A DNA stretch of 64,000 nucleotides, taken from the NCBI GenBank assembly GCA_002243285.1, contig CP022585.1, positions 2,096,641-2,160,640 on the forward strand. Direction: 5' to 3'. The notes under the pieces are model-generated. The model was not told where the DNA came from. It was given only the letters and a program-made list of their open reading frames with translations, and did no database searches. Both the position numbers and the translations under genes were made by a program. This stretch comes from Candidatus Fluviicola riflensis. Lineage in GTDB: Bacteria; Bacteroidota; Bacteroidia; Flavobacteriales_D; Crocinitomicaceae. Shown in pieces: positions 36,982 through 46,300 of the stretch; the stretch's first letter is position 1; the number at the start of each line of letters is the position of its first letter.

Positions 36982-37788
36982 ATGAGTCACAATTTATATA
37001 TTGTTCCGCATGATTTAACTCCGGTTGGTGATACAGCTCTTGAATATGCTTTATTCCTTGGTAATCACGTACGTACTGAGGTAATGGTGCTCAATCTGGT
37101 CGATAATAAGGCGAAAATTGCGCCTACACAGCAGAAACTGGAAGCAATCGTTGCCTCAAAACAAATTCCGGCAAGTGTGAATGTGACTGTGAATGTGGCA
37201 CTGGGTGATATTTTTACGGATATCTCAAAAATCGCTAACAAAGAACATGCGCAGCTCATTATTATGGGAACTCATGGAGCGAAAGGTTTTCAAAAACTCA
37301 CCGGAAGCTACGCAATGAAGGTAATCACCAGTTGTGATGTCCCGTTTATGATTGTTCAGGATGGTACGAAACACGTTGAGATCAAAAACATTGTGGTTCC
37401 CATTGATTTAACGAAAGAAAGTTTACAGATTGTGAGTCCGGCTGGTGATTTAGCGCGAATTTTTGATGCAACGGTTCATGTAATCGGTGAGCGACACAAT
37501 GACGAAGGACTTTCACAACAAACCAAAAATCGAGTACTGCTTATTCGTAACAAATACGATGAAAAAGGCGCCAAATGTGAGGTTCACTTGTTGAAAAACG
37601 GTGGATCTTACTCCAAAAAAATCATGCAGTACGTAAGCGAAGTAGGTGTAAATGTGATTGCGATTGCGTATCACTCCGAAAGTTTGTTGCCACAGTTTGA
37701 TTCATTTGCTCAATCATTGATTACCAATGATTTGAAATTGCCGTGTATGATTCTGGCAGCCAAGCAGTCAGGGAATCTTTATTTCTAG
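36982..37788 (+). CDS. Universal stress protein with two Usp domains
   Basis: The protein has 268 residues. Two UspA-fold domains lie in tandem (about 1-130 and 131-268). The first has IMGTHGAKGFQKLTGSYAMK, close to the G-2x-G-9x-G-S/T nucleotide-binding motif, while the second (IAIAYHSESLLPQFDSFAQS) has lost it. So at most one domain binds ATP. It is a cytoplasmic stress-related protein of unknown mechanism. It is transcribed alone, divergent from the metallophosphoesterase. Confidence 0.88.
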   Translation: MSHNLYIVPHDLTPVGDTALEYALFLGNHVRTEVMVLNLVDNKAKIAPTQQKLEAIVASKQIPASVNVTVNVALGDIFTDISKIANKEHAQLIIMGTHGAKGFQKLTGSYAMKVITSCDVPFMIVQDGTKHVEIKNIVVPIDLTKESLQIVSPAGDLARIFDATVHVIGERHNDEGLSQQTKNRVLLIRNKYDEKGAKCEVHLLKNGGSYSKKIMQYVSEVGVNVIAIAYHSESLLPQFDSFAQSLITNDLKLPCMILAAKQSGNLYF

Positions 37789-37802
37789 GGGTTTTTCACA
37801 AC

Positions 37803-37830
37803 AAAGACAAAGGTTTCTTTCGTCTTTTTG
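37803..37830. terminator. Weak hairpin between convergent genes
   Basis: AAAGAC (37803-37808) pairs with GTCTTT (37822-37827), followed by T on the plus strand. The stem is short. Confidence 0.45.
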
Positions 37831-37831
37831 G

Positions 37832-38290
37832 TCAGATTAGGCTTTTGTAGCGGCTCTCACCCACTGGTAACGGCCAGTTTCCACGAATATCTCCCAACGT
37901 TGCTACCAACGGATCAAACAACAAGGCATTCGGGTAATTTTTCAATTCTGTAAACGGAATCCGCTGAACTGTTCCCTGCTCTTCGATGAGCATATTATTC
38001 ATCCTGTTAAACCAATCGATTTGATTAGCTGAACCAATTTCACGCATAAAACGCGTCAAGGCATCAATTGAACAACCGCTCGCTCCTACTTTTGACTGGT
38101 CCAGTATAATTGCCAGCTGAAATGAATTGAGCCAGGCTCCGGTTGCTGTTAACGCTTTTCCGTGTGTTGCCCATTTTTCTAAAAACTCCAATACAGGCGC
38201 CGCCATTGCTTGTTGCTCGACTGCACTTACTTCCCTGTCGGAAGTAAACACCCAAATGCGGGCATCATCCGGAAAAAGATCAAGGTCCAT
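37832..38290 (-). CDS. Small conserved protein often labelled ABC transporter ATPase, without Walker motifs
   Basis: From MDLDLFPDDARIWVFTSDRE the protein has 152 residues; ten upstream codons overlap the previous gene and are dropped. Homologues in Bacteroidota are sometimes annotated as ABC transporter ATPase, but no Walker A, Walker B or signature motif is present, so that label is not supported. It has ALTATGAWLNSFQLAIILDQ and a C-terminal helical part. It begins seven bases after the stop of the CCG-domain gene and is the last gene of that operon, suggesting a role linked to it. Confidence 0.7.
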   Translation of the reverse strand: MDLDLFPDDARIWVFTSDREVSAVEQQAMAAPVLEFLEKWATHGKALTATGAWLNSFQLAIILDQSKVGASGCSIDALTRFMREIGSANQIDWFNRMNNMLIEEQGTVQRIPFTELKNYPNALLFDPLVATLGDIRGNWPLPVGESRYKSLI

Positions 38291-38297
38291 GATTTGA

Positions 38298-39086
38298 TTA
38301 TAATTCTGCTGCGTTAGCAATCAGTTCAGCTACGTCCAAAACGGCTATTTCGTGTTCTTTGTTGAAATTTTTCACGCCGTCAGTCATCATCGTGTTACAG
38401 AAAGGACAACCTGTTGCGATGATCGTTGCTGATGTTTCCAGCGCATCTTCTGTACGTTCTACGTTGACTTCCTTGTTTCCTTTTTCAGCTTCCTTGAACA
38501 TTTGCGCACCACCTGCACCACAGCACAAGCCATTGGTTTTGCAACGTTTCATTTCCACTAATTCAGCGTCGAGTTTTTCGATGAGTACACGCGGTGCTTC
38601 ATATACGTCATTTCCACGACCCAAATAACACGGATCATGGAACGTGATTTTCTTTCCTTTATAGGTTCCGCCTTCGATGGTCAGCTTCCCGGCATTGATC
38701 AAATCCTGGATCAATTGCGTGTGGTGGATCACTTCATAATTTCCACCCAACTCCGGATATTCGTTTTTCAACGTATTAAAACAATGCGGACAAGCAGTAA
38801 CGATGCGTTTAATTTCATACCCATCGAGCACCTGGATGTTCATCATGGCCTGCATTTGGAACGTAAATTCGTTTCCAGCGCGTTTTGCGGGATCGCCCGT
38901 ACATGACTCTTCTGCTCCGAGTACAGCAAATTTCACTCCGCAGTGATTCAAAATCTTCACTACCGCTTTCGTGATTTTCTTGGCACGATCATCAAAACTA
39001 CCGGAACAACCTACCCAAAATAAGATATCGGGCGTTTCTCCTGTGGCCATCATTTCGGCCATTGTTGGAACTTTGAGATTACTCAT
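38298..39086 (-). CDS. CCG-domain Fe-S oxidoreductase subunit (HdrB/GlpC-like)
   Basis: From the ATG at 39086 the protein has 262 residues; an upstream TTG would add three. Two cysteine-rich CCG domains are visible: VGCSGSFDD with CTGDPAKR and CPHCFN, then HDPCYLGR, GLCCGAGGAQ and GCPFCNTM. This matches heterodisulfide reductase subunit B-type proteins, which use a non-cubane [4Fe-4S] cluster to pass electrons. Its partner is the dicluster membrane protein at 39537, separated by one small HAD gene. Physiological donor and acceptor are unknown. Confidence 0.88.
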   Translation of the reverse strand: MSNLKVPTMAEMMATGETPDILFWVGCSGSFDDRAKKITKAVVKILNHCGVKFAVLGAEESCTGDPAKRAGNEFTFQMQAMMNIQVLDGYEIKRIVTACPHCFNTLKNEYPELGGNYEVIHHTQLIQDLINAGKLTIEGGTYKGKKITFHDPCYLGRGNDVYEAPRVLIEKLDAELVEMKRCKTNGLCCGAGGAQMFKEAEKGNKEVNVERTEDALETSATIIATGCPFCNTMMTDGVKNFNKEHEIAVLDVAELIANAAEL

Positions 39087-39095
39087 ATTGCACAA

Positions 39096-39521
39096 TTACT
39101 GTTCAAAAACCTGAATACTTACTGTTTTTTCCACCAAATCGGTAAACTTACCCTCGAAGCGTGTTGCCCGAACGATATGATTATCAATCCAATGGTAATT
39201 TCCTCCGCGTGGTTTCCCCATCAGCATTGCGTGCCAACGGAAACCATTTTCGGTGAGCCATTGTTCGGTTACTTCGCGGTGTTCTTCTACACGGGAAGTG
39301 AAAAACGTGATGATATGACCTTCGTCGTACCATTTATTTACCGTCACCAATGCATCGGGATACAATCCTGCAATTGCCATACGTTCCGGTTCTTCATTCG
39401 GAATGTCTTCGCAAATCGTACCATCAATATCAATGAGGTAATTCTTAATATGTTCAGGAAGTACCGGCGAAATGTGTTTACCGTCTTCCATTATGTCAAT
39501 CAATTGAACGTCTTTGTTCAT
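39096..39521 (-). CDS. Small HAD-like hydrolase embedded in the Fe-S operon
   Basis: The protein has 141 residues. NYLIDIDGTICEDIP (about 27-41) carries the HAD motif I DxDGT, ITFFTSRVEEHREVTEQW gives motif II-like Thr/Ser, and HWIDNHIVRATRF may supply the later acidic residues. Related proteins are sometimes called phosphoheptose isomerase, which these motifs do not support. It starts close after the dicluster gene and ends nine bases before the CCG gene, so it belongs to the same transcript. Confidence 0.72.
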   Translation of the reverse strand: MNKDVQLIDIMEDGKHISPVLPEHIKNYLIDIDGTICEDIPNEEPERMAIAGLYPDALVTVNKWYDEGHIITFFTSRVEEHREVTEQWLTENGFRWHAMLMGKPRGGNYHWIDNHIVRATRFEGKFTDLVEKTVSIQVFEQ

Positions 39522-39536
39522 GATATTCTGCTTGTA

Positions 39537-40868
39537 TTAATCTTCGTGAATCCAGTTTCCGCGATCAGCCGGTGAAAATTGCCATGGCGCACCGTTGTTT
39601 TCGATGTTGGTAAGCATTCCGGTCAATTCGGTTGGCATTTTCGATTCCTCCATTACCAGGTAACGGCGCAAATCAACAATAATCGCTAGCGGATCAATGT
39701 TTACCGGACATTCCTGAACGCAGGCGTTGCAAGACGTACACGCCCACAATTCTTCTTCAAGGATGTAGTCGCCCAGCAATGCTTTTCCGTCGTCATAGTC
39801 TTTTCCGTGTTTGCGGAAGTTTTCGCCTACTTCCATCAAACGATCACGTGTATCCATCATGATCTTACGCGGCGACAATAATTTACCAGTAATATTGGCC
39901 GGACAAGCCGCTGTACAACGTCCGCACTCGGTACAGGTATACGCGTCCATAAGATTCTTCCACGACAAATCGGTTACTTCCTTTGCACCGAAACGCTGTG
40001 GCTCGGCACCTTCAGGAGCTGCAGCATACGGATCGGCATTGGGGTCCAGCATCAATTTCACTTCATTGGTAACCGATTCCATGTTGGTGAACTTTCCTTT
40101 TTTCTCGAGATTCGAATAATACGTATTCGGGAAAGCCAGTAAAATATGGAAATGCTTGGAATACGGCAGGTAATTCAAAAAGGCAAAAACCATGGTTACG
40201 TGTCCCCACCACCCGATTCGTTCCAATAAATGAAGGGTTGAAATATCCATTCCGCTGAATACGTGTGCACCCAGCCAGGAAGAAATTGTGAAACCGAACG
40301 ATCCCTGAACATCAGGCGCTGCATGTGAAGCTCCTTGTAGATAAAGCGCTTCGTCGGCACCGTTCATGGTGAAAATGCACATCACGAGTAAGAATTCGCC
40401 CAACAGGATCAGATTCGCATCCAGGCTTGGAAAGCCTTTCATTTCCGGTTTTTGGAAACGCGCCACTCGAATGATATTACGTCGTGCCAGGAAAGCAAAC
40501 GTGGCGATCAGTGCAAACAATGAAAGAATCTCTATAAAACTAATCATGAAGGTGTAAAAACCACCTAAAGCATCATAAAATACGCGATGATGCCCCGAAA
40601 CACCGTCGGCAATGATTTCAATCAACTCGATTTGCGTAATCACAAAAGCCACGTAAATCGCCAGGTGCAACAAAGCGGGGATTGGCCGTGCGAACATCTT
40701 TTTCTGTCCGAAAGCCACCAACAGCATCGTTTTTAGCCGTTCGCCTTTGTTATCGGAGCGATTGACGTTTTTGCCCAAGTTAATATTGTAGCGAATCTTC
40801 CATAGATTCCAGCCAAAAAAGCCAAATCCTGCCAAACAGATGACACTAAATACAATAGAAGCTATCAT
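39537..40868 (-). CDS. Membrane-bound 4Fe-4S dicluster protein (HdrC/NarI-like fusion)
   Basis: The protein has 443 residues. The N-terminal half has about six membrane spans, with histidines on the helices as for haem b binding (NarI-like). The C-terminal half has two ferredoxin-type clusters: CTECGRCTAACPANI (about 310-325) and CTSCNACVQECPVNI (about 375-390). Together with the CCG protein it forms a heterodisulfide-reductase-like electron-transfer pair, presumably connecting a quinone pool with a cytoplasmic partner; this is inference. Confidence 0.88.
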   Translation of the reverse strand: MIASIVFSVICLAGFGFFGWNLWKIRYNINLGKNVNRSDNKGERLKTMLLVAFGQKKMFARPIPALLHLAIYVAFVITQIELIEIIADGVSGHHRVFYDALGGFYTFMISFIEILSLFALIATFAFLARRNIIRVARFQKPEMKGFPSLDANLILLGEFLLVMCIFTMNGADEALYLQGASHAAPDVQGSFGFTISSWLGAHVFSGMDISTLHLLERIGWWGHVTMVFAFLNYLPYSKHFHILLAFPNTYYSNLEKKGKFTNMESVTNEVKLMLDPNADPYAAAPEGAEPQRFGAKEVTDLSWKNLMDAYTCTECGRCTAACPANITGKLLSPRKIMMDTRDRLMEVGENFRKHGKDYDDGKALLGDYILEEELWACTSCNACVQECPVNIDPLAIIVDLRRYLVMEESKMPTELTGMLTNIENNGAPWQFSPADRGNWIHED

Positions 40869-40877
40869 AGTTTAAAT

Positions 40878-41915
40878 TTAGTCGGGAATAGAATCCAACA
40901 ACGTTCTCAATTTTTGCTCTTCTTTACCTGAAAGCGGAACCCCTTTTGTTTTGGCGCCGAGTACAGAGAAGTGTATGTAACGTTCAGGGTGAAGCGTTAT
41001 ATCATCAACAAGTTCCTGTAATTCCTTGTTGGTATTGACCAACTCATTGTAGAGTTTTTCATCGTGCAATAACTTGCCTAGCGTTCCTTCGCCATTATTC
41101 GCCGCGTCAAGCGTGGCATTGAGTTTTTGGATGGTTTTCTGGGCGTCTTCCACAACTGATTTGTAGTTGATCGTTACCAGATCATCCGAAACTTTCTTCA
41201 CATTACCAATAATTGCTGTAATCTTATCGTTACTGGCCTTCAGGTTACCTGAAATACTTTCAACATTACTCATGATTTTGGCAAACCGTACTTTTTCAGA
41301 AGCAACCAAATCTTCTACCTCCACAGCTACATTACCAAATCGCTGCAGTGCAATCTGCACTTCATTCATCGAAGCTTCGATCTTGGATGTTGCTGTAGTA
41401 TCCCAAAATGCACTAATGGAAGTTACTGTTCGGTCGACCGTGCTAATCAGACTTTGCAGTTTTTGAATTGTAGGATCGGCATAGTCTTTTACCTGCGTCA
41501 TCAGATCGGAAGCTACTGTACCTTTAATTTTATCGCCTGGTTTGTAATATCCGTGAGACAAATCAGAATTCAACGTCAGCAAAATACCCTTGTTAAGGAA
41601 ATCGACCGAACCGATCTCGACCTTTGAACCCCGGGGAATCCGTACGTTATCGTCCTGGATATTGAAGGTAACCTTCACTTTCGAAAGGGAATCTCCGTGT
41701 GGTTGATAATCGACGGTCAAAACTTTCCCTACAGCTACTCCGTTTACGTAAACAGAGGTCGCCGGAGCAAGATTTCCCGAATTTGGAAAATAGGCTTCGT
41801 ACTGATCATCACCACCGAAAAAACTGTTTCCTTTCAGAAAGTTAATACCAGCAACCAGTAAACCGATCGCAAGCAGAGTGATTATTCCGGCTTTAAGTTC
41901 TTTCGACAGTTTCAA
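40878..41915 (-). CDS. MlaD/MCE family lipid-transport protein
   Basis: The protein has 345 residues. A TTG start is used, because MKLSKELKAGIITLLAIGLL aligns with the usual N-terminus and no ATG lies near it. One N-terminal span is followed by the MCE domain (about 40-120, YEAYFPNSGNLAPATSVYVN, GVAVGKVLTVDYQP) and then long amphipathic helices (about 150-320). MCE proteins carry phospholipids between membranes in a ring or tube. It starts five bases after the amidase stop and is co-transcribed with it and the Fe-S genes. Mla ATPase and permease are not nearby. Confidence 0.88.
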   Translation of the reverse strand: MKLSKELKAGIITLLAIGLLVAGINFLKGNSFFGGDDQYEAYFPNSGNLAPATSVYVNGVAVGKVLTVDYQPHGDSLSKVKVTFNIQDDNVRIPRGSKVEIGSVDFLNKGILLTLNSDLSHGYYKPGDKIKGTVASDLMTQVKDYADPTIQKLQSLISTVDRTVTSISAFWDTTATSKIEASMNEVQIALQRFGNVAVEVEDLVASEKVRFAKIMSNVESISGNLKASNDKITAIIGNVKKVSDDLVTINYKSVVEDAQKTIQKLNATLDAANNGEGTLGKLLHDEKLYNELVNTNKELQELVDDITLHPERYIHFSVLGAKTKGVPLSGKEEQKLRTLLDSIPD

Positions 41916-41920
41916 AACGC

Positions 41921-43072
41921 TTATTTTTCTGCTAATTTAATAGCTTTTTCCAAACTAATACGCTCTCCATTTTGAAAGGCTACCACAAAGGCATTTGAAA
42001 ACCCTTTTTCGCGAAGTTCATTTTTGTATTTATTAGCCGCCGACAGATCATTTTCAAACGCTCCAATAGTGTATTTATACAGATTGTCCTGCTTGTACTC
42101 ATACACAGAAAGTCCCTTAAAACGAGTAGCATTGGTCGCGATTTTGGAATCGGATGTCTCTACCTGAACACGGAAAATCACTTTACCGCCAGTCGTTTTT
42201 TCAGGTGTTTTTTGCGGTTCTTTTTCGTTATTGGTAACCGGAGCAGTCTGTTTACCTCCACCGGTTTTTTCATCAATTCCTTCTAACTCGTTCTTGTATT
42301 TCTCAAATGCCGTAAACATCGCTCCGGCCATTTTTTTCTGTCCGGTGGTATCTGCCAGGAATTTTTCTTCGTCGGGATTGGTTAAGAATCCCGTTTCAAT
42401 CAACACACTTGGCATAGTAGTTTTGTACAACACCAAAAATCCGGCTTGTTTTACTCCTCTGTCAAACCGGCCAATTCCTTTAAACTCGGACTGTAATTTT
42501 CCTGCAAACGAAATGGATTGATCAAGAAAAACCGAAAGTTGCAATTGTCGGGCAATAATCGCATCCGGCGACATATCAAAATCTTTGTATTTTTCTCCTT
42601 TATCGTCTTCGAGGTAAATGGTGCTGTTTTCGCGATCAGCAATCTTCGCCTGCGCATCGGTTTTGTGTAATCCCAATACAAACGTTTCTGTTCCGTTAGC
42701 TGAAGCGGATGCTGAGTTGGCATGAATGCAAATAAACAAATCGGCATTCGCTTTGTTGGCAATCCGCGCCCGTTCGTCCAATTCAACAAATACATCCTTA
42801 TCACGCGTGTAAACGACTTTGATATTCGGGTATTTCGCTTTGATTTGTTTACCTAGAATCAGCGCCATTGAAAGGCACACATTTTTTTCATGTGCAGAAG
42901 CACCGTGACATCCGGGATCTTTCCCCCCGTGTCCGGCATCGATCACTACCGTTTTGATGGTTTGTAATTCGGCATCGAGCTTTTGCTGCAACTGGGTTTC
43001 GCCAAACGAAAACAACAGAATCAGCGGCGCAGCGGCCAATGTCCATTTAAAAATACGTGCGAATTTTTCCAT
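41921..43072 (-). CDS. N-acetylmuramoyl-L-alanine amidase (AmiC-like) with C-terminal SPOR-like domain
   Basis: The protein has 383 residues with an N-terminal hydrophobic segment. The Amidase_3 zinc site is complete: VVIDAGHGGKDPG, HEKNVCLSMALI, ICIHANSASA and the catalytic VLIETGFLTNPDE. The last 80 residues (VIFRVQVETSDSK ... YTIGAFENDLSAANKYKNEL) look like a SPOR peptidoglycan-binding domain that targets septal wall. It cleaves peptidoglycan in the periplasm during division. It heads the operon. In related genomes lptD lies nearby, whereas here a large subtilase gene intervenes. Confidence 0.93.
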   Translation of the reverse strand: MEKFARIFKWTLAAAPLILLFSFGETQLQQKLDAELQTIKTVVIDAGHGGKDPGCHGASAHEKNVCLSMALILGKQIKAKYPNIKVVYTRDKDVFVELDERARIANKANADLFICIHANSASASANGTETFVLGLHKTDAQAKIADRENSTIYLEDDKGEKYKDFDMSPDAIIARQLQLSVFLDQSISFAGKLQSEFKGIGRFDRGVKQAGFLVLYKTTMPSVLIETGFLTNPDEEKFLADTTGQKKMAGAMFTAFEKYKNELEGIDEKTGGGKQTAPVTNNEKEPQKTPEKTTGGKVIFRVQVETSDSKIATNATRFKGLSVYEYKQDNLYKYTIGAFENDLSAANKYKNELREKGFSNAFVVAFQNGERISLEKAIKLAEK

Positions 43073-43181
43073 GTCTCTAAAATGCGTTAATTACCAACCT
43101 TAAAGGTATTGTATAAGTTATTAACAAAAAAGAAGCCAGATTAAACTTTTCTTCGTTAAATTGTTAATAACTACCGCAATC

Positions 43182-43214
43182 AATGTTGAATGCTTAATGT
43201 TGAATTTTTAATTA
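43182..43214. repeat. ATTCAACATT dispersed repeat, copy 2 (reversed)
   Basis: AATGTTGAATGC then TTAATGTTGAATTTTTAATTA is the reverse complement of the unit at 10567. Confidence 0.75.
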
Positions 43215-43294
43215 GATTTCCCTTTGCAATAAAATTCGCCTTCGAAGGAAAGTCCGTGTAGAATACACTTGCTTTTGGTAAACGCCCTGAATCG

Positions 43295-43332
43295 AAAATT
43301 CAACATTAAAAATTAAACATTCAACATTTTTT
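43295..43332. repeat. ATTCAACATT dispersed repeat, copy 3
   Basis: ATTCAACATT, AAAAATTAAA, CATTCAACATT. With copy 2 it forms an inverted pair separated by about 80 bases. Confidence 0.75.
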
Positions 43333-43343
43333 ATACAACGCAA

Positions 43344-43372
43344 AAACGGGAAACCATTACAGCCTCCCGTTT
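43344..43372 (-). terminator. Terminator of the giant subtilase gene
   Basis: AAACGGGA (43344-43351) pairs with TCCCGTTT (43365-43372). On the minus strand the stem ends in T bases. Confidence 0.7.
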
Positions 43373-43394
43373 CATTTATTTTAGCTTGATTCGT

Positions 43395-46300
43395 TTAATG
43401 TGCAATAAACTTAATCAATCGCTCGGATTCTGTATTCGTAAGATGTACAAAATACATTCCTGTCGCCAGCTGATTTACAGGTATTTCGATCAGCTGAGAC
43501 TGATTTTCATTTTGTTTGCCAACAATGATTTGTCCCAGTTCGTTCAATATATCAACTGTTGTATTAGCAGGAATCCCGTTTGTCGATGTAACCGAAACAA
43601 TTCCTGTATTCGAATTATAAATCACGGTATAATCGATGATTTCTTCTTCCAAACCTGCGGAGCAATCAACTGTTACATCCATTATGAACGTGGTTGTATC
43701 AGCGCCACAACCGTTTGTGGTGATCAATTCTACATTCACCGTTCCTGATGTCATGAAATCGACACTTGGGGTAGATGTATTTGATGTTGCAGGTGTTCCA
43801 CCCGGAAAAGTCCAGCTGAAATCGGTGACATCGCTTGAGTTACTACCATCGAATGACACAACTGTCGGACATCCGATCGTACTATCCGCAAACGTGATCA
43901 AGGCTACCGGCGGATCATCAACTTCGATGCTGATGTACGAAGAATTGGAACAAGAACCCAATGTTCCTGTTATCGAATAAGTTGTATTCGTAGTCGGATT
44001 TGCCGTGACGACCGCTCCTGTTGTAGCTGAAAGTCCAGCTGGAGGTGCCCATGTATAGGATGTTGCGCCACTCGCTGTAAGCACAGTTGATGAACCGTTG
44101 CAAATTTCTGCAGATCCCGAGACATTTACTGTTGGTGAAGGATTCACTGTAATCGTTACAAATGCCGAATCAAACAGCGAACAACCGCCACCAATTGTGT
44201 ACAAAATAGCGTCGTAAGTACCTGTATTGGCATATGTTACAGAAGCTGTTGGCGCAGACGGAACCACGGTTGGCGTTCCACCAGGGAAATACCACAATAA
44301 CGTGTCTTCGTAAGTACTTCCTGCAGCGTCAAAATCAACGGCATTTCCGGAACATATCGTAAGCGCGCTTGGCGTAATATTGGCCACAGAATTGGCATCG
44401 GTCAGAAAAGGATGTACAAAAAGCGACGCACTCAGATTCCATGAACCAGCTGTGGTGTATTGATACCATAGATTGTCGGATTGTTGCTCCCAAATAGCCG
44501 AAGGCGTTGTTTGGCCGGCTGCATTACTCACAACGGAAAGTGTGTCTTTTACACCTGCCGTCCATTGAAGGTTGGTTAAATCAACACTCACAAAGAATTT
44601 TTTCGATGCAGGAAGCGTAACCGGTGAATTCACAAAATTAGCTTCGGTATAAAAACCGCCATCTACATCAGACATGATTTGCCCCATAGTCAGGTTGGAT
44701 GTACCAATTAATGCTCCTGGTGTTCCTGAAGTTCCGTCGTAAATATGCACAGGCACAATTTTACTTGGAGTTGCACTATACGCAAGTCCGAAAGCTACCC
44801 AAACATTGTTCAGGATCGTATAGGGCGAAGCTGATGCATCAAAATACATGGCTTTCTGTTTATCGAGGTATACATTCATTCCGTTGATCCAACCGTCCTG
44901 TCCCACAGAAGCACCGGTATAATAATTGGAACCCGTCCACCCTGCCGGAACCGGAAGATTTATCTGCAAACAACTCGAAGCGACGTCAACCTGGATATAG
45001 TTGGTTTTCGTCTCTGTATCATTTCCGTTTGCGTTTGTAACGGTCAAAACGGCGTTGTAAGTTCCCGGTGTGTTGTAGGTAATTGCAGGCGGATTTTGTC
45101 CGTTGTATGAAGCTGGTGTTCCGCCTGGAAACGACCATGCCCATGAAGTAGGTGAATACGTTGATAAATCGGTAAACAAAATCGAACCTCCGGCGCTTAC
45201 TGTTGTAAAGTTGGCCGAGAAATCAGCAACCGGTGGATTGTTCAATGTTGCTGCAATACAAGCCATTGCTGCCGCTGCGTCAATTCTCCCTGATCCTAAC
45301 TGACCAATGTAACCTGGATTTTGTGCGTCGATATTATCAGTCGTTGATAACAGACAGTTAATAATATCTGCGTTTGGCATCGTCGGATTCAATGATTTCA
45401 TCAGCGCTGCAAGTCCGGCGACCATCGGTGAAGCCATTGAGGTTCCCGATTTATTCCCGTAAGTATTGCTCACAGTTGTACTATAAATATTATTTCCCGG
45501 TGCTGAAACATCGATCCAGCCGCCATAGTTGGAGAAACTTGCTTTGGCATCGTTACTGCTGGTAGCCGCCACAGAAACCACATTATTAAATGCAGCAGGA
45601 TAAAACTGGGAAGAAACGTCGTCGTTGCCAGCTGCCGCAATCAGGATGCATCCCTGAGAGTTGGCATAATCGACCACATTTTGTCCGGTGGTCGAAAAAC
45701 TCGGACCACCCCAGCTCATATTGATGACATCGGCACCACTTACCGCAGCGTAGACAATTCCATCGTAGCCGTTTGTAATGGCCGTAGAAGTTGATGTGGC
45801 TTTTATACACATCAATTTACAGCTGAAACCGATGGAAGCAACTCCTGTACTGTTATTCGTGCGCGCCGAAGCGATTCCAGCCACGTGTGTTCCATGATCA
45901 TAAGCTGTATTCGGCGGATTCGGATTATTGTCATTACTGGCCACATCATATCCATTGATATCATCGATGTACCCATTATTGTCGTCGTCGATATTATTTG
46001 AAGCAATTTCTCCCGGATTCACCCATAAATTCGGAGAAAGGTCACTGTGCGTGCGTTCGACAGCATCGTCCACAATAGCGATAACCACGTTACTTCCGCT
46101 TGAAAAGTAGTTCCAGGCTGTGGGAGCATTGATCATACTCAAACCCCATTGCGAACCATACGAAGCATCATTCGGGGTCAGGCACATACGATCCAGCGGA
46201 ACGCGTTCTGCGTATTCCAACCCGTTCATGAGCTGCAGATCTTTGATTAATTCAGCTGTATGTGCTACGTCGGTAAATTCAAGCAAAAACGTTCGTTGGA

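Larger units (their letters stand above)
43073..43394. other. Intergenic region with two repeat copies and a terminator
   Basis: This 322-base gap holds two oppositely oriented copies of the ATTCAACATT repeat and the hairpin at 43344-43372. A near-consensus -7 box, TACCTTTA on the minus strand near 43105, may serve the amidase operon. No ORF is seen. Confidence 0.5.

Noticed and set aside
37832..38290. ABC transporter ATPase
   Set aside because: No Walker A, Walker B or signature motif is present; the label seems carried over.
43182..43332. Insertion-sequence ends
   Set aside because: No transposase ORF lies between or near the inverted copies, and no target duplication is visible.
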